A stretch of 39,845 nt of DNA from CAMDMI01 sp044379485 (GCA_044379485.1 JBIPOE010000037.1:1-39845), one strand, 5' to 3'; positions 1-8,987 are shown, counted from the stretch's first letter. Notes: generated from the letters alone by a model not told the origin. Made by a program: numbers and translations.

Positions 1-407
1 AAATAATCCACCATTACAGAATGGTCAATCACCAAATCAACAGGAATTAAAGGATTTACCTTATTAGGATCCATTCCTTTTCTGGCCATTTCTCCTCTGA
101 TAGAGGCAATGTCAACTACAGCTGGAACGCCGGTGAAATCCTGCATCAGCACTCGGGCTGGCATAAAAGGGATTTCTTTATCGGCTGGTTTAGGTGCCCA
201 GCCTAAAACGGTTTCTACATTTTCCTGGGTTATGGCAAAACCATCATAATTCCGAAGCGCATTTTCAACAAGAATCCGTATAGAATATGGAAGTTTTGAA
301 ATACTTTTTCCTTGCTTCTGTAGTTCAGCAAGGCTGTAATATTTAACTTTTCCATTTGGCGTATCGAGCTCACGGACAATGCCGTAGATGTCTTGTTTTT
401 CTGACAT
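1..407 (-). CDS. acnA: Aconitate hydratase A, N-terminal part (cut by window edge)
   Basis: Aconitase converts citrate to isocitrate in the TCA cycle, in the cytoplasm, using a 4Fe-4S cluster. I translated the minus strand from the ATG at 407; about 135 codons are open to the window edge with no stop. The start MSEKQDIYGIVRELDT, then SIRILVENALRN, VLMQDFTGVPAVVD and PLIPVDLVIDHSV match the N-terminal domain of the AcnA/IRP1 branch (about 900 residues). The cluster cysteines and most of the active site lie in the missing part, so activity cannot be judged. No gene precedes it within 328 bp, so it probably has its own promoter. Confidence 0.93.
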   Translation of the reverse strand, partial: MSEKQDIYGIVRELDTPNGKVKYYSLAELQKQGKSISKLPYSIRILVENALRNYDGFAITQENVETVLGWAPKPADKEIPFMPARVLMQDFTGVPAVVDIASIRGEMARKGMDPNKVNPLIPVDLVIDHSVMVDY

Positions 408-735
408 AGTATTGCTTTTGGCAGATGTTTTGTTGAATTTTTAAAGATGCGAAATTAGGGAGTTTGGGATTTAGAATTTCAAAATGTTGAAAAAACATTT
501 TTAGGTTTTCAGCAATCAAATTAATGTCCAATTAAAACAAAACCCGTTTTAGAAAACTTCGATTATAGGGGAATAACTATTTGTAATTTGGAGTTTTATC
601 AATCAAAGTGTTGATATTCAAGAAAATATAATTATTGAAGAACAAAATGTAATATGCAGCATAAAAATGCAACCTTTCGATTAACCAGAATGGACTAAAT
701 ATTTACATTAAGGACAATAAATTTCAAATTTACCT
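408..735. other. Gene-free AT-rich gap between acnA and the helicase gene
   Basis: This stretch lies between the start of acnA and the stop of the RecD-like gene, both on the minus strand. It is very AT-rich, and I found no open frame with coding character and no convincing terminator hairpin. Apart from the candidate acnA promoter at 450-483 I see nothing in it. Confidence 0.5.
450..483 (-). promoter_or_regulatory. Possible promoter of acnA
   Basis: On the minus strand TTTG (483-480) is followed after 22 bases by TAATTTCG (457-450), close to the Bacteroidota consensus TTTG / TAnnTTTG with one mismatch. Transcription would begin about 35 bases before the acnA ATG. The spacing is at the long end, so this is only a candidate. 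Confidence 0.3.
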
Positions 736-2229
736 TCACGAACTTTTGGCATTTTCCCCCATCAACCTCCCATCTGGCTCAATAATAAAAACCTCCTTTC
801 TGGCTCTTGTAACAGCAGTGTAAAACCATCGGTAAAACTCCGTATCCAGTGGGCCTTCTTTCAAAAATCCATGGTCAATAAACACTGCATCCCACTGGCC
901 GCCCTGGGCTTTGTGGCAAGTGAGCGCATAGCCAAATTTGATTTGAAGTGCATTGGCAAATGGGTCCGTTTTTAGTTTGGCCCAAAGCTTTTTCTGGTTT
1001 TTTTCTTCTTCTCCCCATTCTGCCATCAAAACCTGATTGTAGGTTTTAAGCTGCTCTTCAGATAGTTGCGGCAAATCAGAATACAAAAGCTCAGCGAAGG
1101 CAATGCAATCGACATCCTCTTCTTCCTCTGATTCCGAAATACGGATTTGCATTTTAATGAGCCGCAAAGGATAATCGTCAATGTGTTTTCCAACCCGACT
1201 AACAGTTGCCAAATCGCCATTTGCCAGGAATCCAAGCTTGGAATCTGACTCAACAACTGAGTAATTATTTTTAACAATAATGATCCAATCACCACTTTCG
1301 AGCTCCTCTTCCCGAAACAAAATATGCTGCCGTATGCCTCGGTTATAGCCCATTGCCTGCTTATTGGTTCGGGTAACTACCAGCGTTTTTTCCATTCCGT
1401 ATTTTTGATAGGCATAATCTATTCCTTCAAAAACCCGATTGGCTTTCATTTTGAAAATGTCCTGGAATCCACTGGTTTTAAGCAAAAAGGAATCCGATTT
1501 CCCTCTGATAATCTCACGCAAAGCAGTTGCGTTTTCTAATATTCCTGAGTCCAGTTCCTGCCTCACAACATCTGACAACTCATGTTGCATAACGGTAAGT
1601 CCAAACCGCATCCGCATTTCTTCGGCCTTAAGCGCCAGGCTTAGGTCTGTTCCAATGGGCGGCAACTGGGCTATATCGCCAATGATGAGCAGCTTATTGC
1701 CTTTATTTTCAAACACATAGGAGATCAATTCCTCAAGAATTCCCCTCACACCATATTCACTTTTGTTGCCAAGCATAGAGGCTTCATCCACAATAAACAG
1801 GGTTTTGTGAAAGGAATTTTTTTGCCTTTTCATAGAAGGGTAGCCCCACTCATCGGTTTCATATCTGAAAATTCTTTTGTGAATGGTAAGCGCCAATTTT
1901 CGGGTATAGCTGCTCATCACCTTAGACGCTCTTCCTGTGGGTGCCATTAGCTGAACCTGCAATCCAAGTTTGGGCAAAATCTTTACCAGAGTTCCCAGAA
2001 AAGCCGTTTTTCCTGTTCCTGCATAACCCCGAAGAATGAAAGTTGGTTTTAAAGAATCCTTGTCCAAAAGCCATTTTTCCATTAGGCGAAAAAGCTGTCT
2101 TTGGCCATCAGTTGGCACAAATGGAAACATTTTTTCCAGATTTTGGTAAATGCCAGGCATTGGTGATAGGGTTCCTCCTTCTTTTTTATGAAGTTTGGGA
2201 TCTGAAAAATCTTCAGGAGTTTCTTTCAT
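736..2229 (-). CDS. RecD-like superfamily 1 DNA helicase (AAA family ATPase)
   Basis: A 497-residue protein predicted to unwind DNA with ATP. Visible motifs are Walker A GYAGTGKT (68-75), motif Ia APTGRASKV (96-104), Walker B FIVDEASML (145-153), motif III GDIAQLPPIG (184-193), and a UvrD_C_2-type C-terminus with ALTCHKAQGGQWDAVFID and YTAVTRARKEVF. This is the compact RecD/RecD2-like form common in Bacteroidota, without the long N-terminal extension of RecD2. The ATG at 2229 overlaps the ATG of the divergent nuclease gene. An internal ATG at 2160 (Met24) has GGAGG 13 bases upstream and would leave a 67-bp gap, so the true start is uncertain. The next gene downstream, acnA, is a separate unit. 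Confidence 0.85.
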   Translation of the reverse strand: MKETPEDFSDPKLHKKEGGTLSPMPGIYQNLEKMFPFVPTDGQRQLFRLMEKWLLDKDSLKPTFILRGYAGTGKTAFLGTLVKILPKLGLQVQLMAPTGRASKVMSSYTRKLALTIHKRIFRYETDEWGYPSMKRQKNSFHKTLFIVDEASMLGNKSEYGVRGILEELISYVFENKGNKLLIIGDIAQLPPIGTDLSLALKAEEMRMRFGLTVMQHELSDVVRQELDSGILENATALREIIRGKSDSFLLKTSGFQDIFKMKANRVFEGIDYAYQKYGMEKTLVVTRTNKQAMGYNRGIRQHILFREEELESGDWIIIVKNNYSVVESDSKLGFLANGDLATVSRVGKHIDDYPLRLIKMQIRISESEEEEDVDCIAFAELLYSDLPQLSEEQLKTYNQVLMAEWGEEEKNQKKLWAKLKTDPFANALQIKFGYALTCHKAQGGQWDAVFIDHGFLKEGPLDTEFYRWFYTAVTRARKEVFIIEPDGRLMGENAKSS

Positions 2230-5068
2230 GATTACAGATCAGCAAATTACCATAAGCAAGCACACTTTACCAATTTCATTTTTATCTAAAGTTGCTTCAA
2301 CCGTTTTCACAGATTTTGGCCCAAACATGATGAAGGCAGTTGTGGTGATGCCCAATACCCGATCCATCGTATATCTGAAGGATGAATTTAAAAAATTGGC
2401 CCAGGGAAAGCCGCTCATTCTCCCTAAAATGTTAAGTATGGATGGCCTCATTCAGGAATTAAATGAGGAGACGATCATAGATGACATTTCGGCAAGACTG
2501 ATTCTCTATGAAAGTTTCAAAAAGGTTAAAAATTCTGATGAATCTCTAGAATCATTTCTACCGCTTGGGCAAACCTTGTATGCTGATTTTGAAGAGATTG
2601 TACGTAATCTAAAACCATTAAATCTAATCTTTAAAGAACTTAGCCAATGGGAGGAAACCGGGGCAAACTTTGCTGATTTTCTGGATGATGAACAAAAGGA
2701 ATTGCTGGAAAGGTTCTGGAGCCATTTCAATGAAAAGAACCTGACAGAAATGAAAATGCGTTTCATTGTTTTGTGGCGCAGTTTACCTGGTGTTTTTGAG
2801 GATTTCCAACAAAAACTAAAGGACCAAAATGCTGTAACCTCTGGTTTGGCATATGCAAAAGCTTCTTCTTTTAGCCAAAGCCATCCTTTCATTTCAAAAT
2901 ACAACAGTTTCTATTTTGCTGGGTTCGGGCAATTTTCTGGTTCAGAAATCAAACTGGTTTCCAGGTTAAACGAACTTGGAAAATCAAAACTTATTTGGGA
3001 TTTAAGGGCCTGGTATTTGCAAATGCCTGATCATGAGGCATCGCGTTTATTTTCTGGCTTGAAAAGAATTCCGGTTTTTGCGGAATCCCTGGAGAACGCA
3101 TTTAAGAATGAGGATAATGCCTTGCCAGAAACCTATTTTGACATTATCCGCTGTTTGGGTTTGGCGGGAATGGCGCAACAAATCAATCTGTTAACCGAAA
3201 ACTCCGGTCCGGAAACAGCAGTTATTATTACCGATACCGGCCTCATTCAGGCTTTGCTTGAAACAGGATCTCAAAAGATGTTTCAGTTTAATGTTACTAT
3301 GGGTTTTCCGATTGCCTACTCCCATTTTGCGAGGTGGATCCAGAAGGTTATAATCTGGTTGGAGCGGAAAGATGTAACGTATAGCGATGGTTTAGAGGAT
3401 GTTCTGCAGGATCCATTTTTTCAGAAAATGTGCCCGTTTGCTTTTTCGGAGTGGCGTCATTTTGAGGATAATATGGATTTTCAATACAAAACCAGCGTCT
3501 TGCAAACGAAACTATCTCTTTCTCCTGCCTGGCTTTGGGCAACAGAGATGAAAGTTTGGCTTTCTCTGTTTTCACTTTGGTGGAAAAGTCTTGATGAGGA
3601 ATTACTGGTTTCCAGTTTTGAAAGAGCTGCCTGGACCTCATTTATTTCAGTTTTTGAAGATTTGAAGAAATTAGTTAAAAATATTGATGGCCAAATAGTT
3701 ACGCCTAGGGTTGTTCAACAATTGTTTACTTCCTTGTTGTCTAAATATCCAATTGCGATCAAAGGTGCTCATAATGAAGGCGTACAGGTAATGGGTTTGT
3801 TTGAAAGTCGATTGCTGGATTTCAAACATGTGATTATCGCAAGTGCCGAAGAAGGAAGTTTACCTGGAAATGTTTCCGCTCAGTCATTTTTAACCGAAAA
3901 TCTGAGGAGGGCTTTTCGTTTACCATCACGTAGCCAAAAGGTTGAGGATGAGATATATCAATTTTACCGTTTAAGCCATAATGCAGAAAGAATTACGCTG
4001 TTGCTTAACCAATCTGCTGAAACCCAGCCAAGCAGGATTGTTCAACAGGTTCGATATACGCCTGGCTTTAAAAGTAAAGATAGAACACAAGCCTTCGGTC
4101 ATTCTATGCCCCTGCCCAAACCAATTGAAATCGAAAAAAATGAATTTATTTTCAATAAGTTAAAAGATTTCCAACCATTTGAATTCGAAAAATCAGCAAC
4201 CTACCTCAGCCCAAGTTCTTTGCACGATTTGCTGCAATGTGAACTTCGTTTTCATTTCAAAAAGATAGAAAAACTAGAGGATCCGGCGGAAACCAAATCT
4301 TTGGAAATGAATCCTTTGGATTTTGGAAAGTGGGTGCATGAAACCATTCAATGGTTATATAAGCGATGGGCCAAACCTGAAAAATACCTGGAAGAAGCTG
4401 ACTATGAAAGGATGAAATTGGCCTGGGAATCAGCCCAATTTGAAGCCTGGAAAGCATTGAAGGATAAAAAATCAGAAGGAAGCCTGGATGATTTTATGAT
4501 AGAAAAAGAGGTGGGAAAACTGATGGCATTTCGATTTTTCGACTTTATGGCTAAAGAAAAAAGCCATCGCTGGATTGCCAATGAAGTTAACTTGGAGAGG
4601 GCTGATCTTGAGTTTGAAGGACAAAAATGGACCTTAGGCGGACGGGTTGATATTGTTTTGGAAACTGAAAATGAAACCTGGATTCTGGATTTAAAAACAG
4701 GGGCTTTTGATAAACCTGCTGCCTATCATATCAAGTCTGACAAACTCGAACGATTTCTGCCCAAAATACTGGCTAATAAGGATTTATTTCAAATGCTGGT
4801 GTACGATTGGTTAGCGGCAAAATCAAAGGGTACAAACCAGAAAGGTTCAAGGTCGAAGCTATTTTATATGGCAGATCCAAAAGGAACGTTAGTGGATCCT
4901 CTGGAACTGGCCACTGATCCGAATGATATTCATTTGATTTTTAATGAGTTGGAGCTGATTATTGGAACTGCCTTGTCTAGCTTTTCAGATCCTGAAATCA
5001 AAATCAGGCAAACAGATGAGCAAAAATATTGTGCGTATTGTGCTTTTGCCTCAATTTGCAAACGTTAA
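2228..5068 (+). CDS. AddB-like PD-(D/E)XK nuclease of double-strand break repair
   Basis: A 946-residue protein resembling the nuclease subunit AddB of AddAB/RecBCD-type complexes, which resect DNA ends for recombination. The C-terminal RecB-family nuclease shows GGRVD (Asp808) and ILDLKTG (Asp821, Lys823). Four cysteines, C671 and C935-x2-C938-x5-C944, are placed like the 4Fe-4S staple of AddB. The N-terminal part looks like a degenerate helicase without Walker A, as in other Bacteroidota AddB proteins. I start it at ATG 2228 because AGGAG (2215-2219) sits 8 bases upstream; an in-frame start 11 codons earlier lies inside the divergent helicase gene. No AddA is present in the window, so its helicase partner must be encoded elsewhere, or the divergent RecD-like protein cooperates with it. 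Confidence 0.85.
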   Translation: MITDQQITISKHTLPISFLSKVASTVFTDFGPNMMKAVVVMPNTRSIVYLKDEFKKLAQGKPLILPKMLSMDGLIQELNEETIIDDISARLILYESFKKVKNSDESLESFLPLGQTLYADFEEIVRNLKPLNLIFKELSQWEETGANFADFLDDEQKELLERFWSHFNEKNLTEMKMRFIVLWRSLPGVFEDFQQKLKDQNAVTSGLAYAKASSFSQSHPFISKYNSFYFAGFGQFSGSEIKLVSRLNELGKSKLIWDLRAWYLQMPDHEASRLFSGLKRIPVFAESLENAFKNEDNALPETYFDIIRCLGLAGMAQQINLLTENSGPETAVIITDTGLIQALLETGSQKMFQFNVTMGFPIAYSHFARWIQKVIIWLERKDVTYSDGLEDVLQDPFFQKMCPFAFSEWRHFEDNMDFQYKTSVLQTKLSLSPAWLWATEMKVWLSLFSLWWKSLDEELLVSSFERAAWTSFISVFEDLKKLVKNIDGQIVTPRVVQQLFTSLLSKYPIAIKGAHNEGVQVMGLFESRLLDFKHVIIASAEEGSLPGNVSAQSFLTENLRRAFRLPSRSQKVEDEIYQFYRLSHNAERITLLLNQSAETQPSRIVQQVRYTPGFKSKDRTQAFGHSMPLPKPIEIEKNEFIFNKLKDFQPFEFEKSATYLSPSSLHDLLQCELRFHFKKIEKLEDPAETKSLEMNPLDFGKWVHETIQWLYKRWAKPEKYLEEADYERMKLAWESAQFEAWKALKDKKSEGSLDDFMIEKEVGKLMAFRFFDFMAKEKSHRWIANEVNLERADLEFEGQKWTLGGRVDIVLETENETWILDLKTGAFDKPAAYHIKSDKLERFLPKILANKDLFQMLVYDWLAAKSKGTNQKGSRSKLFYMADPKGTLVDPLELATDPNDIHLIFNELELIIGTALSSFSDPEIKIRQTDEQKYCAYCAFASICKR

Positions 5069-5078
5069 TTTATTCGCT

Positions 5079-6011
5079 ATGCTTCAATCACTTTTAAATT
5101 GGCTAAGAGATTTTAAGGCCAGTTATGCTTTTTATAATATTTTTCAATTCGAAAAATTGAAGCACAATATTCCTCATTATCAGCGGATTGGATTGGATAA
5201 ATCTTACTTTTCCTCAGTTTCCAGCCTGGATTTTAAAAATCTGCCACAAGTGGAAATCCCTAAAACTGCATCCATTCCCGATGATTTAAAGGCGCAAAAA
5301 TCTGAATTTGATAAAAACGGATATCTGGTTTTGAATCGCTTTTTTAGTGAAAATCAAATTGACACGATCAATACTGAAGTGGATAAAATAGTGGCAAGCG
5401 GAAAGAAAAAATTTGCACATCGCCATAAATTGATGTTTGCCATTGATGAATCAGAATACTTGATGAAGATTGGCAAAAATCCAGATCTTCAGCGAATTCT
5501 GGATGTACTTTTGGGTGATAGGGCGATTCTTTTTCAAAGTATTAACTTCGATTATGGAAGCGAACAAGCCACCCATTCCGACAGCATTCACATGACAAGT
5601 TACCCATTGGGTGGTCTAATCGCCATTTGGATTGCGCTTGAAGATATTGTGGAGGATCAGGGGCCATTGCATTATTATCCAGGGAGTCACCTACTCCCAT
5701 ATTATTTAAATGAGGAATATAACAATATCGGAACATCGTGGAAACTAGGTGATAAGGGTTATGTAGCCTATGAAAAAATGATTGAGGAGAGAATAGCAGA
5801 GTCAGGATTAAAAAGGGTAAATTTTATGGCAAAAAAGGGCGATGTTCTTGTTTGGCATGCCAATTTATTTCATGGTGGAAATGTGCAAACCAACAAATCA
5901 AAGACCCGCAAAAGTATGGTAATGCACTATTTTGCGGAGCATTGTATTTGCTATCACGAAATTAGCCAACGACCAGCGCTTATTGAACCTAAACGATTTT
6001 ATAAAACGTAA
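5079..6011 (+). CDS. Phytanoyl-CoA dioxygenase (PhyH) family protein
   Basis: A 310-residue Fe(II)/2-oxoglutarate-dependent oxygenase that probably hydroxylates a small organic or lipid substrate. The metal triad is visible: HSD (His166, Asp168) and the distal HGG (His265), with Arg277 in KTRKS suited to bind 2-oxoglutarate. YYPGSH and KKGDVLVWHANLFHGG are typical of the family. The ATG at 5079 follows the AddB stop by 10 bases; a longer frame from 4962 would sit inside the nuclease gene and adds a sequence without family character. It may be co-transcribed with the nuclease, but that does not reveal a substrate. PhyH proteins act on many substrates, including fatty acyl chains, amino acids and secondary metabolites. 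Confidence 0.85.
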   Translation: MLQSLLNWLRDFKASYAFYNIFQFEKLKHNIPHYQRIGLDKSYFSSVSSLDFKNLPQVEIPKTASIPDDLKAQKSEFDKNGYLVLNRFFSENQIDTINTEVDKIVASGKKKFAHRHKLMFAIDESEYLMKIGKNPDLQRILDVLLGDRAILFQSINFDYGSEQATHSDSIHMTSYPLGGLIAIWIALEDIVEDQGPLHYYPGSHLLPYYLNEEYNNIGTSWKLGDKGYVAYEKMIEERIAESGLKRVNFMAKKGDVLVWHANLFHGGNVQTNKSKTRKSMVMHYFAEHCICYHEISQRPALIEPKRFYKT

Positions 6012-6089
6012 AAGTTTGTCTTAGAATTACTTATGGTTTGTAATTATTTTATTGTTTCCAAAATTTCAGAATGATAATACAGTTCAAAT

Positions 6090-6120
6090 TTTGAAATTTT
6101 CAGGTTTTTGTTTACTTTTA
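6090..6120 (+). promoter_or_regulatory. Candidate promoter of the AbiEii-type pair
   Basis: TTTG (6090-6093), a 19-base spacer, then TACTTTTA (6113-6120) matches the Bacteroidota TTTG / TAnnTTTG pattern except for the last base. It ends 17 bases before the ATG at 6138, giving a short leader. Confidence 0.45.
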
Positions 6121-6137
6121 ATCGTTGATTTTTCCTT

Positions 6138-6410
6138 ATGAATACCAATTCTCAAAGACCACGACCAAACATTCCAGCCAGGCTGCTCTGGGAATTTGAC
6201 TATGAAAAATTCAACTTTGACAAATCGTATAAGATTGTAATTGAGCGGGTTTTAGAAAGAGGAACCCTAGAGCAATGGCGGGAAATGGTTAAATATTATT
6301 CCAGGGCCCAAATATTAGAAACCATTGATTGGTCTGCCCAACTAGGAAAACGAGAAAAAGATTTTTCCAGATTCTTTCTTGACTCTGACGCCTTGGATGA
6401 TGTTGCATAA
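6138..6410 (+). CDS. Small partner protein of an AbiEii-type nucleotidyltransferase (DUF6922-like, putative antitoxin)
   Basis: A 90-residue soluble protein. The core, with PARLLWEFDYEKFNFDKSYKI, VIERVLERGTLEQW and YYSRAQILETID, resembles the small DUF6922-type proteins usually encoded just before AbiEii/MNT nucleotidyltransferases in Bacteroidota. It has no signal peptide or membrane segment and no obvious DNA-binding motif. Its stop codon overlaps the start of the next gene by 11 bases, so the two are translationally coupled. By context it would be the antitoxin or cognate partner; that role is inferred from gene order, not from a known activity of this family. Confidence 0.65.
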   Translation: MNTNSQRPRPNIPARLLWEFDYEKFNFDKSYKIVIERVLERGTLEQWREMVKYYSRAQILETIDWSAQLGKREKDFSRFFLDSDALDDVA

Positions 6411-7035
6411 AGATCCATTTATAATTAATGCTGAAACGTTTGCATTAATTCAAACTTTACAAACAATTCCGGAACTCAATGAATTTCAGTTAGTTGGTGG
6501 CACTGCTTTGGCTTTGCAGTTGGGTCATAGAAACTCAATTGATATTGATCTTTTTTCTCAAAATGAATTTGATACACAGGAAATTATTGGGATTTTAAGT
6601 TTGAAAAACTTAGTTGAAATTGTTTTTCAGAAAGAAAAAAACACACTTTTGGCAAATATCAATGGGATTAAAACTGATTTCATCCGACATCCATATCCAT
6701 TATTAAAACCTCCGATTGTGGAAGAAGGAATCCGATTTTTGTCCAAAGAAGATATATCAGGAATGAAAATTCATGCAATAGTCAATTCAGGAAAACGACT
6801 TAAGGATTTCGTGGATATGTATTTTCTTTTGGAGCATTTTACAATGAATCAAATGATAGGATTTTACAGGCATAAGTATACCCACATGAGTCCTATGGTT
6901 CCACTAAAAGCCTTAACCTATTTTGATGATATTGACCCGCAAATGGATCCACCCAAAATGAAAAAGCCATTGCCAATGGAAAAAATCAAAAAACGTTTGT
7001 TGGAGTCGGTTCTTAAAATGAACAAAAAGTTTTGA
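6400..7035 (+). CDS. Nucleotidyltransferase, AbiEii/AbiGii toxin family
   Basis: A 211-residue protein of the family that includes the toxin of AbiE abortive-infection systems and MenT-type toxins, which transfer nucleotides to tRNA or other targets. The signature is FQLVGGTALALQLGHR followed by SIDIDLF: Gly33-Gly34-Thr35 and the metal-binding Asp48-x-Asp50. KEDISGMKIHAIV and KDFVDMYFLLE are the typical distal motifs. I start it at ATG 6400 (MLHKDPF), which fits family N-termini; ATG 6397 and a TTG at 6379 are alternatives. It overlaps the small upstream gene and lies 82 bases before tRNA-Ser. AbiE-type toxins are known; whether this one defends against phage is inference. Confidence 0.8.
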   Translation: MLHKDPFIINAETFALIQTLQTIPELNEFQLVGGTALALQLGHRNSIDIDLFSQNEFDTQEIIGILSLKNLVEIVFQKEKNTLLANINGIKTDFIRHPYPLLKPPIVEEGIRFLSKEDISGMKIHAIVNSGKRLKDFVDMYFLLEHFTMNQMIGFYRHKYTHMSPMVPLKALTYFDDIDPQMDPPKMKKPLPMEKIKKRLLESVLKMNKKF

Positions 7036-7117
7036 TCCCATTTTGAGCGACTTTGGTGTAAAACAGAACTTACATTTGCTTCCAAGCACAATTTCTCATT
7101 TATTTGCGGCCCGTTAA

Positions 7118-7205
7118 AGAGAGGTGTCCGAGTGGCTGAAGGAGCACGCCTGGAAAGCGTGTATACGTCGAAAGCGTATCGAGAGTTCGAATCTCTTCCT
7201 CTCTG
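7118..7205 (+). tRNA. tRNA-Ser (GGA anticodon)
   Basis: An 88-nt class II tRNA. The acceptor stem AGAGAGG (7118-7124) pairs with CCTCTCT (7198-7204), with discriminator G at 7205. The anticodon stem CACGC/GCGTG encloses CTGGAAA, giving anticodon GGA (7152-7154), which reads UCC and UCU. A long variable arm with TACG/CGTA pairing (7162-7180) identifies serine. The T arm GAGAG-TTCGAAT-CTCTT is intact. CCA is not encoded. Confidence 0.97.
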
Positions 7206-7210
7206 CAAAC

Positions 7211-7240
7211 AAAAAATCCCGTTTTTAAGCGGGATTTTTT
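7211..7240. terminator. Intrinsic terminator after tRNA-Ser, bidirectional
   Basis: AAAAAATCCCG (7211-7221) and CGGGATTTTTT (7230-7240) form a perfect 11-bp stem with an 8-base loop. The T-run serves the tRNA on the plus strand, and the A-run becomes a T-run for the GH28 gene on the minus strand. Confidence 0.9.
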
Positions 7241-7278
7241 GTTTATGCATGTCTTAATTTTAAGCCTTAAAATAGTGG

Positions 7279-8883
7279 TTAGTCCAAAACCACTGCTTTT
7301 TTCCCAACATCCTTTCCGAGGCGGATGCAAGGTTTTTGATCTTCCTCGCTGTCAAGTTCAATCCTTATTTTTTTACTGGTTTCGCCTTCCACCAAGAGGT
7401 AGCAGTCTTCTGTATTTTTAAGGGTTACGTTTTGTAAAAATGCATCAGACACAAAATTAAATTTCAAGCCAGGTGTTTTATTTGAAGTAAGCCCATCTAC
7501 CTGACAATTTTCCATATCCAGATTTTGGACGTTAAGGGCCTCAATAGAAGAGCTCCAAAGTGCTTCTGTTTTAGTTTTTTCAAAACCAAAACTTGAATTG
7601 CGAATACTTATTCCACCAATCTGCTTGATTTTCAAAATAGAAGTAGCTCTCTTGTCAACAAGTTCTTCGGCAGCCATGGTAATGTGTACATTATCCAATC
7701 TTATATTTTCAAGATTCCTAAATGGAACCGAACCTTCGCCCTCAAAACCTGCAATAAGGCTGGTCCCTTGACCTTTGGCTATTACATTAGATACCAAAAT
7801 GTTGCGTATAAATCCAAGCCTTGATTCTGGTTTTCTTTTCAAAAGAACAAAACGAATCGGGTCGCCATCTCCCCACCAGTTAAAATGTTTTCGACGGCAT
7901 TCTATTACCAGATTTGAAAAAATAACGCCATCCACTGTTGCTCCATCCCGCACAAAAATACCTATTCCCCGGTTGGTGTTGGAAATCACCGAATTAGAAA
8001 AAACAATGTTTTTAAAATCACCATGACTTTCGGTTCCAATTTTTAAGGCCGTGGAAGTGCTAATCAATGTACAATTTGTAACTGTTACATTTTCGCATGA
8101 GTTGTAAACGCCGTTTTTGTTGGTGGATTTCAGGCAGATGGCATCGTCTCCCGTTTCGATATGGCAGTCTGCAATTCGTACATTTTTACATGCGTCTATG
8201 TCTAATCCATCGCTGTTTACACCTTTATCTAAACTGGAATATAAACTAATGCCTTGCACCAACACATCGCTGCAATTGGCCAGATGAACCGCCCAATTTG
8301 GAGATGCTGTAATGGTTATTTGGGTTATTCTCACATTTTTACAATTGGTAATATAAAAAAGACAAACCTTAGGATCTTTGGCATACGCCCTTTTCATTTC
8401 AATACCAGATTTCTGTGCAATTTCTATTTCAGTTTTGATGAAATTGTCCATTTCTTTCAGATCGCTCCACTCATGTTCTGCCTGTCCATTTATTTTCCCA
8501 GGCCCTTCAAAACCAATGTTTTCCAATTTATCTGCCATTATCAGGCATGGCACATCGGTCTCTGTACTATATATGCCTTTACTTTGGGTATAATCTGCAG
8601 GATTTCGACTAGCCAGAATTTCAGACCCAGCATCCAAAAATAAAAAGACGTTGCTTTTCAGAAAAAAGGTAGAAGTCAAATATTTGCCAGCTGGAAAATA
8701 CACTTTTCCACCTCCAGCCAATGCACAGGCGTCTATGGTTTTTTGTATAGCTGCGGAACAATTTTGATTTCCTCCCTCCAGTGCGCCAAAAGTTTTAACA
8801 TTAAAATCATTGGTTTGGCCAAAAAGATGGGTGCAAAATGTTATTTGGACAATAAGGACTAGCCTACGCATATTGTGGTTCAT
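7279..8883 (-). CDS. Glycoside hydrolase family 28 (polygalacturonase-like), secreted
   Basis: About 534 residues with a right-handed beta-helix (pectin lyase fold). GH28 enzymes hydrolyse galacturonic or rhamnogalacturonan linkages in pectin. After a signal peptide beginning MRRLVLIVQITFCTHLFGQ, the protein starts FNVKTFGALEGG and has KVYFPAGKYL, typical of the family. Active-site motifs are NSDGLDID, TGDDAICLKS (paired Asp), IGTESHGD and RGIGIFVRDG, matching the NTD, DD, GHG and RIK blocks of GH28. I prefer ATG 8883 (or 8871) over the longer frame to 9030, because the extension is not signal-like and overlaps the divergent protease gene. It stands alone, without SusCD or other polysaccharide-utilisation genes, so the real substrate is uncertain. 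Confidence 0.87.
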   Translation of the reverse strand: MNHNMRRLVLIVQITFCTHLFGQTNDFNVKTFGALEGGNQNCSAAIQKTIDACALAGGGKVYFPAGKYLTSTFFLKSNVFLFLDAGSEILASRNPADYTQSKGIYSTETDVPCLIMADKLENIGFEGPGKINGQAEHEWSDLKEMDNFIKTEIEIAQKSGIEMKRAYAKDPKVCLFYITNCKNVRITQITITASPNWAVHLANCSDVLVQGISLYSSLDKGVNSDGLDIDACKNVRIADCHIETGDDAICLKSTNKNGVYNSCENVTVTNCTLISTSTALKIGTESHGDFKNIVFSNSVISNTNRGIGIFVRDGATVDGVIFSNLVIECRRKHFNWWGDGDPIRFVLLKRKPESRLGFIRNILVSNVIAKGQGTSLIAGFEGEGSVPFRNLENIRLDNVHITMAAEELVDKRATSILKIKQIGGISIRNSSFGFEKTKTEALWSSSIEALNVQNLDMENCQVDGLTSNKTPGLKFNFVSDAFLQNVTLKNTEDCYLLVEGETSKKIRIELDSEEDQKPCIRLGKDVGKKAVVLD

Positions 8884-8987
8884 ACCTGCAAACATCTGGC
8901 AAAAAATTCTGAATTCGGAGTGTTTCTCCAAATAATGGTCTAATTCGTCTGAAAATTTGTAAATGGTTTTGTATTTTCGAGCCTTAA

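Noticed and set aside
4962..5078. N-terminal extension of the PhyH protein
   Set aside because: It lies inside the nuclease gene and encodes no family-like sequence; ATG 5079 is a better start.
7036..7240. Integration site (att) at tRNA-Ser
   Set aside because: No integrase and no duplicated tRNA 3' end are visible in the window.
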